64,000 bases of DNA from Protea cynaroides (GCA_028583415.1 CM053272.1:48402685-48466684); one strand, 5' to 3'; shown: positions 9,448 through 23,045, numbered from the stretch's first letter. Notes: generated from the letters alone by a model not told the origin. Numbers and translations: made by a program.

Positions 9448-12330
9448 ATAATAATAATACCTCTCTTTTTTGTTTTTCCCTTTTTCTTACTGAAGTGGAT
9501 GAGCAAATGTGCTTGTGTCTATTCCTTGAAACATTAATCAATGTAGAGGATGGCAGGTTGAGTTGTCTAGATTGCAATTGTATAATTCATTAGGGTCTTC
9601 TGAAATTGTTGTTACCGAATGTTCATTGGTTGTATCTTACTGCTGCTGTGGCTCATACTCCCAGCTTGTTGAGATGATATCTAGTTGCTTGTCATGATAG
9701 GAATTTCTAATATCCGTCGGTGACTTTCCACTCCCCCTGCTTTATGAGTGATTTATCCCTTCCATTTATTCCCTCATTTGCAACATACCCATTCAGCAGT
9801 GATCGCCATAATATATATATTTGTATGGCTGCACTGTCTCTTTTTTAATGGGTGGCATTGGTCTCATCTGCACAGGGTCCTTTCTGCATAGCTTAAGTAG
9901 CTCTAACTGCTCATCACTTGGTATCATGGTTCTTTGCTCTTCTTGATGATCTTAGTTAAGTTAAAACAAATCCATAACTACTAACACAGCTCCATTGCAT
10001 AACCAGGAGAAAAGTTTATTCCATGGCAATTGTACTGTATCAACATGGTTCTCCTCAAGACTCCATCAGAATGGACCACTGGGTGGTCGGGGTTGTAAAT
10101 CGCAGTGCGGTGGTTCAGCTAGAGAAGTGATGAAAGTGGGCTGTTGTGCTCTTGAGGCACTCTTTAACTCCAATTATACTCTTTTATAGTTAGAGATGTA
10201 ATAGGATAGTTGAAAAATCGGATTCGCATTCGCATCAGTTTAGGGGAATTCGCATCCGAACAATCAGATTTGGAGGTGAACTTGGATAGTTGGGATCGGA
10301 TTTGGATTCGATGGATATCACCTAAACAGAGCAGCTTATATCTGATTCGTTTAAGATTTTAAGTATCCACAAACAATGTAGTCTTATGGATTATGACACA
10401 TATAGCTCTATAAAATGTATTTTGTTACTTCAGAAAAATAAAATAAAATCGTAAGATATATTCCTTTCCCTTTGGTTGAAGTTTTTTTTTTTTTTTGTAA
10501 ATTATAATATTATTATAATTTTTTGTTTTTTATGGTCATTATTATACATACAGTGTATACTATTTGGATTTGAATTGAATTTTAATTGGATATCTAATTA
10601 AAAATCCTATTTGAATTCAAATTTATTTTCTATACATCTGGTAGATTTCGAATTGAATTCGAATAGAGTAGTTGGTAAACACATTCAAATTCAAATATGA
10701 TATATTTGATTAAAATTCGATTCTTTTACTCTCTATTTATAGCAGCCTGGAACTTGATTTGCTGTGGCAACAATAGAATATTGCCTTTTTGGAACTCTTT
10801 TCTTATGTGTAGTCCAGATCCCAGAGAGAGAGAGAGGGTTGCAATGGAGTTAAGATCCTGTGTAATAAAGATTATTCTTCTTTGTCAAGTACAAAGCCAA
10901 AACCTCATATATGCATAAGTACATGGGTGGTTTCCGGTGGATCAGTAATCCGTACACCCTCATTAGAGTAAAAAATGTTGTCCTTTCTGCCTGTTGAACC
11001 CAATATCAAGCTCAGATAGTTCAATGTTTTCTCTGTTGTGGATCTGTAGGCAAGAGTGGTAGCACATGAACTGTTACATTTTCTCCTGCATTTGAGAGCA
11101 TGTGGTTATTTCAATGAGATGTTCAGAACCAATTGCTACCCCATTTGACCCGATTATAAAATGGTCTAGACTCCAACAGACTCATCGTGTAAAACCTTGT
11201 GATCATGTGCTTATGTTTCTAGTTTCACCTTTTGGTTATTTTAGTATGGAAGATACTCTGTTAGTCATTTGTCTCTTTGTTGGGTTCTGTTTGCGACACC
11301 GGTATCAAATCCTATTGACACAATATCCGATTGATCAGCACAAAACCCAAACCCTTCTCAACCCAAATATAAATAATACCCCCAGCATTCTAGGCTATCT
11401 GATGGCCTAATGACAGCATGCTTAAAAAAAACATCAATGTCAATAGACCATTAGCACAAGCGTGGTAAATTGTGGTAAATTGCTCCCTCTTCTTGAAATA
11501 ATGTGGCTTTAATTCAATTTTAATTATATTTATCTTATTTATAATGAGAAACAAACAGGTGAAATGGATCTTAAACTCAAATTGGTAGAGCAGTTGAGAT
11601 ATCACATGGGCTCCATTTTAACCCAAGATGATATGGTGGTACAAATCCACCAAACACATAATAAGCACAGCAAATGCTTCAGGGTCTGCAATCTTAACCA
11701 CACCAATCCAATAATCCAAATGTAAATCCAGAATCTCTAGTTATGAAAAGTTGGTCAGGATTTTAAAGTGCTCCTGCAGTGACCACATGAAAGATCTTGA
11801 CCAACAAGACTACTTTTCACAGCTCGCAACTCACCAATCGCTCATTTGGGTGGCTTCCTACTCCTGGCTTATGGTCCAGGAATCCAACAGCTCAGTCAGT
11901 GTGGAAACACCTAGGGGGCATGGTCCCGGACACCAACAAGAAGCCACGGACAGGGTAGGGACCCCAGCCTCGATCATCAGAAAAAGGAAAGCAGTTTGAG
12001 AGCGTTGTTAGGCCGAAGAAACAAGGTATGTTTATATAGGTCTTAACCCTTATTCTGGCTGCCGGGTACCAAGAAACTAGAAACTAAGAGCTGGTGAGGA
12101 TGGCAGCACCGCAGCAGCTCTAGCCAGGCAAGAAACTGTGTCCGAGCAAGATTCTCGGATTCTGCTTCTCTAACCTCGGAAGCAGGATTTTGTAATAATC
12201 ATTTTTTTTTTCCTTCCATTCCACTGTTTTGGGCAACAAGTTTTTCCAATTGGTTACCACCAACCTGTTGCATCCCAATTGTTCTCCTTTATCCCAGCTC
12301 GGGACAGAGCCCATGTAAACACCAGCTGAC
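9448..12330. other. Intergenic region with AT-rich dispersed repeats
   Basis: It starts with the 3' UTR of the acidic-protein gene. About 10,195-10,720 is an AT-rich repeat made of variants of TTGGATTTGAATT and CGGATTCGCAT, a type of dispersed repeat common in plants. A weaker relative lies at about 28,850-29,000. The segment 11,750-12,330 is less AT-rich and holds ORFs of 64-82 codons on both strands that I do not recognise. No RNA gene was seen. Confidence 0.4.
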
Positions 12331-12569
12331 CAGCAGAAAGAACCGACTGAAATAATGAAAGCAAACTCAGACAGACACTAAAGAAACCATGACAATATTT
12401 GAGAAATTGTACAATAAACTATGTAAATTTATTATTAGACTGCAGAATAAGTGGAACACGCATAACAATTTGCTACCAGCAAAGTCCAAATCACCTTCAC
12501 TTGAGGAGGTAGGGGGATGTTCTAAACATATCTTAATGTTTCAAGCAATATCTACTCGGGATTGTTCCA

Positions 12570-15500
12570 TCAATGGTCTTTATGTTTCTTCTCAAAAAGG
12601 CCATGATCACCTGTAACATAATAAGCCCCAAAAAAAATTCGTCAAAAGCTTTACACACAATCACACAGAAGTCAATTAGACATTGAACACAATGTGACTG
12701 GTCATTCAATCATCCCAAACACTCCAGAAATTCAACCCAAATGATGGAAATAGCCTGTTCATGAATCATAAAAGATCAACTTTTTTAAAAAGTGGAACTC
12801 GCAAGAAAATTTCATTGGAATTCCAGTGGGTAAATTTAGTTAAAGGTGGAATATTTTAAGGCTTAGATTCCCAAGCCACAAGATATTTGAATCGATAACA
12901 AAAGATATCAGTAGATGCTGCAAAGAGGCCAGACAGCATACCACGTGGAACAAAAGCAAAGCACTACATCAATCAAGAAATTGTAAACACAACTCAATGT
13001 AGCCACTCATTTAACCATCTAAGGAGTTCGGAACTCACTTGTTATTAGAATAATCATTTTTATCCTTTTATGTCACGCATTATTTGCGAAAACTCTTGCT
13101 CACTATCCATCCACTACACATGGATCATAGTGCAATGCAGTGCATTACTTCCCGCCGGGGGGGGGGACGCCCTAATGCAAGGTCGAAAGTATAAATTTTT
13201 AGGATTCATGTATAAGGGTTTGGCTAAATTTTTTTACAATGCTGGTTGCCGACCTAACGCACCCACCATCCTCTATCCGGGCTTGGGACTGGAAGCATAC
13301 AACACTGGTGAAGTTTTGTGAATGACTAGCATTGCTCTTTTAATATGGTCCCCATAGTTCACAAGGAAATCACAAATAATGAAACAATCAATTATCCATC
13401 TAACTCCATAAAGATCTCCATCCACTAATCACCATGTGATAAATGTTTCGATCTACAATCATGTTCTTGGATGTAATCATTGTAGTCAGCAAATAACAAA
13501 AACTGCATTCTTCATGCAATTTACAGAAGTAAATTATCACATTTACAAACCCTAAGCATGAAGGAAAAAAAATCATTTACATTTAAGTACTGATAGAAAA
13601 CAAATTTAATACATTGCTTCTGTCATTTTTATTTTGAGCATTTGGATAAGTTTATATGTTCAAAACAAAAACAGTCTTTTCCCCTTTTTCTTAAACAGAA
13701 ACAAGTCAAAATGTATCTAAACACCCCCCCTCGCTCGCTCCCTCCCTCCCTCCCCTCCTTCCTTTTCAACTTCAGAACCATTATTTACAAGGCCAAGGCT
13801 AAGAACGAGAGCTAGTGTTATGCTGATTCAGCAGCCAACTTCCACGGGTTGGAGAAAAGAAGCAGAAAAGTAATCTAGAATCTAACAAGAAAACAGTGCA
13901 TTAAGATTATTATTAAATTAACACCCAAGAAGGTGCAGTATACACAATTGTGTAACTACAACCACAGAACGGTCATGCAAACACTAAAATAACTAAAGCA
14001 AATTATAAATGTAACAACCTGTTCATGATGTCTGATTTTGTCATGATTTCTTGTTAGACACGTGGCAGACTTGGTGATGCAGTTGCAATAGCCAGGCTGG
14101 ATAAGCAATATTGATTTTGGAAACCCATGCCAAGGAGATCCAGTCCTCAATTAGGCCATCGAGTCTAGCAAGGGGTAGCTAATTCTTGTCGGAGTATTTG
14201 AAGGATGACATTGTAATTTGAGAACTTAAATTCAGGTCAATAGGTTTTGTTCGCATGATGGTTACAGGAGTTTTTTTTTTTTTTTTTTTTAGTTTATTTA
14301 CTACTAGTAATTGAATCATCATAGGAGACCACATGGACAGGCGGTAGAGGAGTTGAGTTATAATTGAGCAACTGCATGGACTTCCAGTACAGTTTTGAAT
14401 TCAGGTTCAACATGAGAGTGGGAATTCATATGTGAGTTGGTATTACAGTAGAATATATATATAAGCAACGCACCACTCTATCCAACAGTTTTGAATGAAT
14501 AGGAATTGAATTTTCAAATTGCTGCAGTGCTTGCGTGGTTGCTGAATCTGGTCTGGCCAACTGTTCCTCTCTTCTATTTCTTCTGACCAGGTGTCATCTC
14601 TTCTCTTCTATTCTTCTTCTTCACTTTAGTTCTGGTTAGAACCAGATTTGATAATTTAGGGTCTGTTGATGATATCTCCTGAATTTTAAGATCATATTTC
14701 AGTTTCTAAAATCTTAAACTACTGACCCGAATACCAATATCATTTCCAGAGTTTCCAGGCTATTTCTGGACTCTAAACCACAACATTTAGATGGCTGTGG
14801 GTGTGTCTATCTGATAGAGGATCCCACACCCATATCACTGATCAGATTTCAGCCTTAAATAAGCATTGGGAATTATTAAAAACTGAATCCAAGATTTTGC
14901 AATTTCACTGCAATTGAATCTAATGGCATTTTTGCCATTTTCTTTAATTCCAAACTCACTAATAACGCACATCTCCTACCTGCTTTGGGCTGGAATTGGA
15001 ACTTGACTAGTGAAATGAGTGTGGTGCACTCTTTATCACATGGACCACCCATGTATACTGATGTGGCAAGTCATGATGTATTGCCAATATCATGAACGGG
15101 GCATTTTGAATATCACGACCCATTAATTGTACGCATACCATAAATTATACAGCTAATATGCAACCATGAGATTTAGATCTAAAGGCAAACAGATATATAA
15201 CTCAAAGCATAATGACAGGTTCTCTTACTCTATAGCAATGAAAAAATAAATAAAAAAAAATCAAAACAGGGAGTGTGCCAAATACCAAAAACAAAACCAC
15301 TATTCACATAAAGTATTACAATCCACAAAAAAAGATTCTCTAAAAACATTTGAAAGGAATGAAACTCACCCCATGGGAACTCTTTGTTACGGATGCGCAA
15401 GTATGGGTATGGCTGCAAAAAAAGGGAAAAGATAAAGTAAAGATTAATCATTAGAAAAAACCAACAGACAAACAAAAATAGTATTTTCTTTTTTTCCTGA

Positions 15501-18500
15501 AAAGTAAACAAATGGAAAATATTATGACAGAAGCACCAAAATAATTCAGGAAACTGGTAATCTACAACAACAATATCAGAAGACTAGCAAAAAACAAAAT
15601 ATTTCAGGAAAATGGTTAATATACAACAACAATAACAAAAGACACAATCCAAAAACCAATATGCAACTGAGATAACAGATCTTCAGCCATTCTTGCAAAT
15701 ATAGTAGTGCACCAACCCTAGTAACATGTTCCGTTCAGTATGTCATATGCTTTCACCAATTATGTATTGACTGTTGCATTCTGTACCATAAAGGATGCAT
15801 TCTCAACTTTACAGGCGATTGTAAACACACTAGTTTGCAATCCAGTAACGTTAATTAACCAAATATACTGTCAACCTTATAGGCAATTCTAGACTTAGAA
15901 GTTTGCAAGTCAATAACATTAACCAACCAAAAAGCTCAATGACATATTCTGTGGCCATTCGGATATCAGCCCTACGATGGTTCCGTGATTTCCAGATGCA
16001 GGATAATCTCAGACTCTGTTTATCAAAAGAAATTGTTAGGAGGGAAAAATCCCCTCCATTTAAAATCTTACATGTGTCAAGTTGCGCATTCGGAGCTTGA
16101 GCCCTCGGAGTATCTCGCGCTTGGTATCGTGTATTCGGCCTGTCTTACATACGGCCTCTCGTGCGCCCGGCCTCTCGGGTAGCGCTCGGAGTTATAGTCC
16201 TACTCGGCTACGGTTCTCAGTCGGAAGCCAGAGTCCCATTGTGATTATGCTACCTCCGGGGAGTCCTTCTCTCAGTCTAATGCGACACCGACTATTCCAG
16301 TCGGCCATTACTCACACGTTGACACGTGTCAGTCCCAGAGCTGACCGACCTAGCTTTCTTGGCTAAGGTCTCTGACTCCTACTCGGAGTCTACCACATGA
16401 GTGTCCCACAGAGCGACACTTGGCAATCCTATTGGCAGTCTACTCCCCTGAGTCCTGGTACCTCCATGCTTCTTCACGATCTATAAGTAGAGGTCATCCT
16501 TCAAGGTAAACCCTAAGTTACAAGCTATTATTATTCATCCCTCTCACACGCTCAAACTCTCTCATCGTCCCACTCTTTAAACTAGAGGTAGCTTCCTGCT
16601 ATCTCTTGACTGTTTACCTTAGGAATCTAACTTAGGCATCGGAGTGTACCCGGAGCTTAGGCGCCCACTCCTTTGTCTCATCTCTGTGATTGCAGGTCAT
16701 TCAGAACGCGGATCGACGGGCGATTTCCAACCGTAACAGAAATTATTTTAAAGTAAATATTGCATAAGGGAGTATTCAATTACTGTGCATTTAATTTTAT
16801 TTTATTTTTCCTTCATGATTTTGAAGAGTTTTAGGCATAAGATAATAAGGTCACATTTCTGTGTTTCGAGGATTATGACATAGAATATAAGATCACTTTT
16901 TCTTTTTCCCTTTTTTTTTTTTTTTTGGTAAGGATTGTAATGGGTACCTAGTTCTTTATAGTCGATGGTCAAACCAATTCATTACGAACAGTGATAATCA
17001 TTCTGTTGTTCTATATACTCTGCAATTCATATTCACCAAGTTATCTTTCTTTTGTCCCATATGTTTATCACAATTTTTATTCATTTCAGTTATGATTTCT
17101 AATTTCATAAGGGCCTCTGGAATTTCAGATTCTGTTATTTGAACATTTCAGAACACAATCTGAAATCCGGACTAGTCTGCAATTCATATTCACCAAGTTA
17201 TCTTTCTTTTGTCCAATATGTTTATCACAATTTTTATGCATTTCAATTATGATTTCTAATTTTATTAGGGCCACTGGAATTTCAGATTCTGGAACATTTC
17301 AGAACACAATCTGAAATCCGGACTAGAAATTGTTCTCAAAACATTTCTCTTTTATGAACATCCTCTTTTGTTTTAAGAACCTAAACCTTTGGTAGTTTAA
17401 GATATATAACCAGATTCCGTTACCAACCACACCCTCTACCTGAAATATTCTTTCTAGTTAGTTGTGCCCACTACTTGCAGGTTCATAAATCTGCCTGCAA
17501 CGTTTCCTCAGACCAAGCCCCCCAAGTAGCATATGGGGGATTAAAGACGATCATGATTTCAACAGTAAGGATGCCTTTTGTCAGAGTGATGTAAATTGTA
17601 GGATCCTAAAAAGAATTTAAAAAATAATCTCACCATTAAAGTAACACAGCACTAGCTGAACCCAAGCCACATGCCCTTCAACTATTACCTCAATCACCTC
17701 GTTATCTCTTGGTGTATTGAAGAAGGGAAGGCTAAACCCATAGGCCTGTCAACATACCATTTGTTCTTCCAAAACCAGACTCTAAGCCTCCACCATCCAC
17801 TTTGAATGTAACCAAATTATTAAAACCATAGCTGCCTCAGAGTGTGCTAGTGCTATGTAGTCATACCCATCGTAAACACCAATATGGGTGGACAGGATTT
17901 CAGAATCTTTAGGAATAATCTATCTTCGGGGTATCAAATTGCAAATGCAGGAGCATATTTGAATGGCACCAAATTTGCTATGACGTTTACTTCAGAAAGA
18001 AACATAGGGCATCTGAATGCAAAAGACATCCATATAATTAAAGACGAAACCTACAACCAGGGAAAGAAAAAACTTACAGGAGGCTCTTCATAGTGTGGAT
18101 GACCCTTCGATAAGTTGTAAATAGCGAAAACCGTGCACGCTGCTATGCCAACATAACTTATCTTTTCCCATTTTTCCGCTTCATCTGACCAATGAAACAC
18201 ACATTTCTCACTTCGATTGACTAGTCGAGTTACACACAGGGCGAGCCAAAAACAAGGAAAATTAAGTAACGAATAATAACCACCTTCAGGTTTCATACTC
18301 AAGTGCTCATGAACCCTTCGACAGACATCATCCCTTTTTTTTTTCTGATTCTCTTAATTTCATTTTTATAAGGTATAGAACAGATAATAAAGAAAATCTA
18401 AACCCATCAAGAACAAGATGCATTACAGGACCCTAAGTAATGCAAAAAAATGTCAGTTTGTCCAAATTATATGAGGCAACAACTACTCAGATGAGATTGA

Positions 18501-18752
18501 CAATATATCGATATCGATAAACAGAATCAAAATTTAACAAGGTAAAAGAAGCAAAGTCGAAGTTAATAAAAGTCAGCTTCCTTGTCCTAATACTTTGAAG
18601 GAGATAAAGTGGGAAGAGTAAGATGTCTCACGGGAGTGGTAAAAGACGTCATCATGATTAGCAGAGGAAGCGAAGCTCCTCTTGGGAGGAGCTGTTCGCG
18701 CTCCACTGCGAAGGGCAGCTTGAAGTCCATGTCTCATCATCGGCATCGCCAT
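12570..18752 (-). CDS. COX6A: Cytochrome c oxidase subunit 6a, mitochondrial
   Basis: Small single-pass subunit of complex IV in the inner mitochondrial membrane. I joined four minus-strand exons: 18752-18632, 18184-18078, 15412-15370 and 12610-12570 (312 nt, 103 residues). Phases agree throughout. Donors are GTGAGA, GTAAGT and GTGAGT, and all acceptors end in AG. Residues 1-35 form a presequence (MAMPMMRHGLQAALRSGART, then PPKRSFASS). The anchor KWEKISYVGIAACTVFAIYNL spans about 45-65. The signature SKGHPHYEEPP and YPYLRIRNKEFPWG follow, and the end is DHGLFEKKHKDH. Plant homologues are about 100 residues. The exon 1 donor adds VFYHSH after HDD, slightly longer than usual, so that junction is the least certain. 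Introns 2 and 3 (2.7 and 2.8 kb) are long; intron 2 holds a solo LTR and a tandem duplication. Confidence 0.9.
16034..16738 (+). mobile_element. Solo LTR in COX6A intron 2
   Basis: A 705-bp, GC-richer block with ends TGTTAGG and CGTAACA (perfect 5-bp inverted termini TGTTA/TAACA). It is flanked by a perfect 5-bp target duplication GAAAT at 16029-16033 and 16739-16743. A TATA-like CTATAAGTAG at 16481-16490 followed by a leader-like stretch gives plus orientation. No internal gag-pol and no partner LTR are nearby, so it is a solo LTR left by LTR-LTR recombination. The superfamily cannot be told from the LTR alone. It lies antisense to COX6A. Confidence 0.88.
17019..17326 (+). repeat. Tandem duplication, about 155 bp twice, in COX6A intron 2
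   Basis: Two adjacent copies begin TCTGCAATTCATATTCACC (17019 and 17176) and end AATCTGAAATCCGGACTAG. The second lacks a few bases (GTTATTTGA-like segment) and carries several substitutions, so the duplication is not brand new. Confidence 0.9.
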
Positions 18753-18853
18753 ATCTTACCGTCCTGCTCACCAATGATCAGAACTGAAATTTATATGAGG
18801 AGTCCAAAATGTATAGTGTTGGATATCACAGCAGATCATACCTCTAACCGCCG

Positions 18854-18859
18854 TGGGCC
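18854..18859. promoter_or_regulatory. COX6A: Site II-like motif TGGGCC upstream of COX6A
   Basis: TGGGCC lies about 100 bp upstream of the COX6A ATG. Site II elements (TGGGCY) are known to be enriched in promoters of plant nuclear genes for mitochondrial proteins. A six-base match is weak evidence on its own. Confidence 0.3.
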
Positions 18860-19659
18860 TTCCCCCTTGGTGGACTTGATTTCCCACGGCCACAAGCTTC
18901 GAGAACCCTCTCGCATGACTGGATTCCTGAAAGAAATCCAAATTGACATGATAGTGATGATGTTATCAGCTTCTGCAAATTTCAGGAAGTTTCCAATCGA
19001 AGAATCCAACCAACGTGAACAATTGGTTGGACCGTGTGGGTCTAAAGAAAAAAATCGTGGAGAAAAAGGACAAAGCTTTATGTTTACAAGGACTTCAGAG
19101 TTCAGAGTAATATCATTTTTAAATTATTTTTTCTTTAATACCAACTATTTTAGATTATATGTGTTTCATATTAAATTATATTAAAAAAAAACATGAATTT
19201 TTTTGTATTATTTGAATTATACTTTAAATAATGTCTTTTTTAATAATACGTATCAGTGAATCAATCTGTGCAACAATCGAGTCAGGTAGTCAACAATGGT
19301 TAGATTAGATTGATCTTAGGTTGATTTTGTTCTAGATCAGAATTAGGTCGATTTCGTGCACTTGAATTATAATACATATATGATAAAAAAATACAATCAA
19401 AACGATAGAGTGAAAACCTTTAGAAGTGAATTCTTCAAATTGGTTGTGTATATGCCCTTTTACATGTCTTTTTTTTTATTTAAAATATTAAAATGATAGA
19501 GAGTTTAGAAAGAAATAAAGGTGTTTTTTTTATTTATTTTTTTTCAGTGTACCCCACCTAAAGAAACTATAGGCCCAGCACAAAGTCTCTCACATTTTAT
19601 ATTTTAAGTTTTCATAATATCCTCTTCTCTTCATTGATCACTCATAAAATTCTTTATGG

Positions 19660-20035
19660 TTATGTTTGGTTGTAAGGTAAATTGAAATTAAAGGAATTAG
19701 AATTTTTTTACTTTTAAAATGAAACTTTTATAGTTATAATATAATTGTATAAATTATATAAATTTTTTAACATGTAATGATAATTGTAAAATAAAAATTT
19801 TATTTTTCTTTTTTAAATGCAAGGGATTTATATGTAAAATAAAATATAAATTAAATAGTTTATTAAAAAATTAAATAATAAATATGGAGTGTTTTGGAAT
19901 TAATTACATACTAATGTAAAAAAAAAATTACATATTAATGTAAAATCATATGCTGTAATTATTATAAAAAAAAAATTTAATTAAAAATTTTACTTCTCTC
20001 CCTTTTAGTTTCCCTCTCGCAATCAAACAAAGTCG
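19660..20035. mobile_element. AT-rich MITE-like element
   Basis: An extremely AT-rich block bounded by TATGTTTGGTTGTAAGG and, in inverted form, CAATCAAACAAAG. Such TTTGGTTG-like inverted ends are common in plant MITEs. Terminal similarity is short and I could not settle a target duplication, so boundaries are approximate. The neighbouring 18,800-19,660 and 20,035-20,590 hold nothing recognised beyond the COX6A upstream region. Confidence 0.4.
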
Positions 20036-20597
20036 GTTTAAAAATCAATCTCAAACAAAAATCACTTTCTAATAAAAATGTAGGCAAAGGATTCAATGCA
20101 TATGTGCAGTGTCATGTACATAGCCATCTAATCATAATAAATCATAATAAATGCTCCCACGCCTCCACCATAAAATGAAGTTGGATTGATGAAATCTCTC
20201 ATATGAATCTCCAAAGGAAAAAAAAAAAAAAAAAAAGTGAAAACGGTTAGTCTCACTGGTAGTTTGGGTAAACTCTTCCTTTCTTGTTTATGGTTATTTT
20301 TGTGTAGTCATATTCTGGTTTAGAGATAAAAGGTGTCAAAAAGTTGGTTAATGGTTGGATTTGGTTTCAGTTTGGTGTAAATGAAGTAAAAGAAAACCAA
20401 ATCAAATCATTTCTTAAATGGTTTCAGTTTGGGTTGTTTTTCTGTGTAACACTTGTAGAAAACAAAACAAGATATACACCTTCAATTGGTTTTGGCTTTT
20501 AGATTGGAAGAGTGGCTTGTGTCGTTCATCGAGCAGCCACTGGCAATCCTGCAATTGCTATACCAATTGGAGAGAATCTGATTCCAAATATCTCAAG

Positions 20598-20927
20598 GAG
20601 GCTTCCCCCTTCCCTTTGTTCCCTCCTTTTCCAACCAATTTGGATCCCTCCCTTCTTTTCCATGGATTCGAATCGTCTCTTCCCTGTATTTTAGGGAGGG
20701 GAGACGCCCCCGTCGGATGATCAATACGTGACTCTCAAGAAAATTCGAACCCTATGTCTGAGCCAACACCCCCTGTCTACTTGGCTTGTCGGCTAGGTGT
20801 CGACTCAAAAATGGGGTTCGAGTTTTTCCAATAACCACATGTTGGCCATCTAACAAGGGCATCTCCCTCCTCTTTAAAGTACAAGGACGAGATGATTTGA
20901 ATCTCTTTTCCACCTAACCAAATATCT
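20598..20927. mobile_element. GC-rich foldback element, copy 1
   Basis: Two arms fold on each other. The left arm runs about 20658-20760 (GATTCGAATCGTCTC, GGGAGGGGAGACGCCC, TCGAACCC). The right arm runs about 20815-20925 in reverse complement. The centre contains CTTGGCTTGTCGGCTAGG, shared with the copy at 27,316. A 14-bp direct repeat CCAAATATCTCAAG lies at 20584-20597 and 20928-20941, a likely target duplication. No ORF of its own. Confidence 0.7.
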
Positions 20928-20941
20928 CAAGTGGACCCAAA

Positions 20942-21984
20942 TTTCTTGTTTTATTTGAACTGAAATTTCTTTTGCCTTTTCCTACCGAATGGAGGATTCA
21001 TTTGGTCATTCCAATTTGTCAAGAGAGTGAGTGTGTGTGGGCACGTGCACGCATGTACACGTGTGTTCACATGTGTGTGTGCATGACACATAATACTGCC
21101 CCTGATGATTTAGATAGATCCTCACTTACATCTGGTTAATACGAAAATACCACACCTCCTACAAATGAAACACATGAAAATGCATACACTTATTTTTAAT
21201 TTATTAAACCCCATTTGGTTATTCTCTCTATATCTTATTCTTGTCTTTTGTTTTTTTAGAAAAATTTTTATGAGAAGAGACAACAAACACCTAATTGTAT
21301 CACGTGGAAGGTTTCTGTGACGTCAATCCTAAATGTTGGATATATAGGGAAATAGTTAGGATCAGTCATTTATCAAATACCAACTTCAAATTTAATTATT
21401 TTCCACCTCATGTATGACCATGCACATCTAGTCCCTCGAGAGTATGTAGTTGTGAATATTTTCAATGATTTGTTTTGCCTCATGGCCAACTCTTTTTTGG
21501 ACGAAACTTGATATATAAACAGGTAGACCAACAAAATTTCTATCAAACCCGTCACATGACAAACTAGTTTTTCTTCTTTAATTTATGAGATTTAAATGTT
21601 TAAAAATCAAAGAGTTTAATCTTTGAAAAATCAAGTGCTTCTAATTAGGTTGTTGAAACATGATATCCCTTTACTTATTCTTTGTGGACTAAAAAAGAGA
21701 GTTGATAATGAGTGTTGTAAAGGATACTGTTTGGTTACCTTTGTCTCTTAAAAGGGAAGGGGAATTTCATATTTTCAGCAAAAGTATATGTTAACAACTC
21801 AGTGGTGTTAGCTGCCAAACTTACCTAATACTCTTTTGTGAAGTATGCGTGAGGACATACTAAATACTGAAGTTGGTGAAAGAGGGTTAGACTGTGTTTG
21901 GTAACAGTTCTATATTTTCTTTTGACCCATCAATATTTTTTTTTTTCTGATTTTACTCACAAAAATTTATTACAACTTGCTTGT
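20942..21984. other. Intergenic, no gene seen
   Basis: AT-rich sequence without a recognised feature, apart from an alternating purine-pyrimidine tract of GTGTGTG, CACGTGCACG and ACATGTGTGTGTG at about 21028-21090. Confidence 0.4.
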
Positions 21985-21989
21985 AGTTT

Positions 21990-23045
21990 GTGTAAGCCAT
22001 AAAGGAGATCAAGATACTTTCAGTCGATCTTGGTCCAACAAATATCGAATCAGCGATTGTGAAAGTGTTCAAGGTATTCGATGCCATTATCGTCAAGTTT
22101 CTTCTAATACCTATGTCACTGTGACTAGAGACTATTTTCTGGTTTCTCAGTCTCTCTTCAGAATGATACAAATAGATGGATCACATAACGTTTCTAAAAA
22201 CCAAAGTCCCTCTCTTATATGCCTCCTTGTAATTATCTCCCATCAAAACAGTTATACGTGATGGCAGGTCCCACTTTGAATACATATCAGATTGACATGG
22301 CAATAGGACCACATCAGTCCAACATTCTCTCACTTGGTCCATATTGTCACAAGTCAAGTGAGTGTAATATGTTGCTTTTGTTGTACGATCATACATAAAC
22401 TTAAGTTCCTTAAACATTAAAGATGAAAACTTCAATTCATGAATCATGGCGGTACATATCCAGTATGTCGGTCACTTTCGTGCATGTATTACAATGAATT
22501 GTCATTTTCACGATGAATCCTAATGTGGGTAATCCCAAAACTTCAGTGAATCAATCCCACGATCAATTCAGTATCAACCCCAAGGTCAATTCGAGGGTAC
22601 AATTCTTAATGCCCTTTGTACTCAATGGGCTTTGTCATTTTCAAGAGTTTAATAGCGCTTACATTATAAATAACAGAAAACAATTAAGGTTCGGAAAACA
22701 TCAACTTAAGGTTGTAATATTTCAAATAAACATCAAGTATTGAAACGACGTAAGCCTATACACCCCACATGCTTTACAAAGACATTAGGTGGGAGCCCCT
22801 TAGTAAAAGGGTTAGTTATCATCTCTGAGGTATTAATATGTTCTATAGAAACACGATGATCCCGAACATCCTCTTTAACAACAAAATACTTAATCTCAAT
22901 ATACCTACATCGACTCACAGAGCATGTGTTGTTAGAGAGCTTAACCGCCGAAGTGTTGTCACAGTAAATCTGTATTGGTTTTTCAATAGACGGAATAACT
23001 TGGAGGTCTCATAACAAAATGACGTAACTACGACGCGTGACAGAT
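21990..23045 (-). mobile_element. Ty1-copia retrotransposon remnant: RNase H end plus start of 3' LTR
   Basis: On the minus strand, about 23040-22738 encodes the C-terminal RNase H of a Copia pol: IQIYCDNTSAVKLSNN, then SRCRYIEIKYFVVKE, then a VSIEHI...TNPFTKGLP block ending at a stop. One in-frame TGA interrupts the start of this block, and everything upstream (gag, integrase, RT) is missing. After about 400 bases a short purine stretch (CAAGTGAGAGAA) precedes TGTTGGACTG at 22324, the expected PPT and 3' LTR start; the LTR contains CATATAAGAGAG as a TATA box. The LTR end near 21990 is uncertain. The element is truncated and dead. Confidence 0.8.

Noticed and set aside
13956..14160. Minus-strand GATGGCCTAATTGAG at about 14,150 as the last COX6A exon (DGLIE)
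   Set aside because: The preceding AG gives the wrong phase and the residues after it do not resemble COX6A. The segment at 12,610-12,570 gives GDHGLFEKKHKDH in the right phase with a good acceptor.
16082..16366. 94-codon plus-strand ORF as a gene in a COX6A intron
   Set aside because: It lies wholly inside the solo LTR with TSD. GC-rich LTR sequence opens frames by chance.
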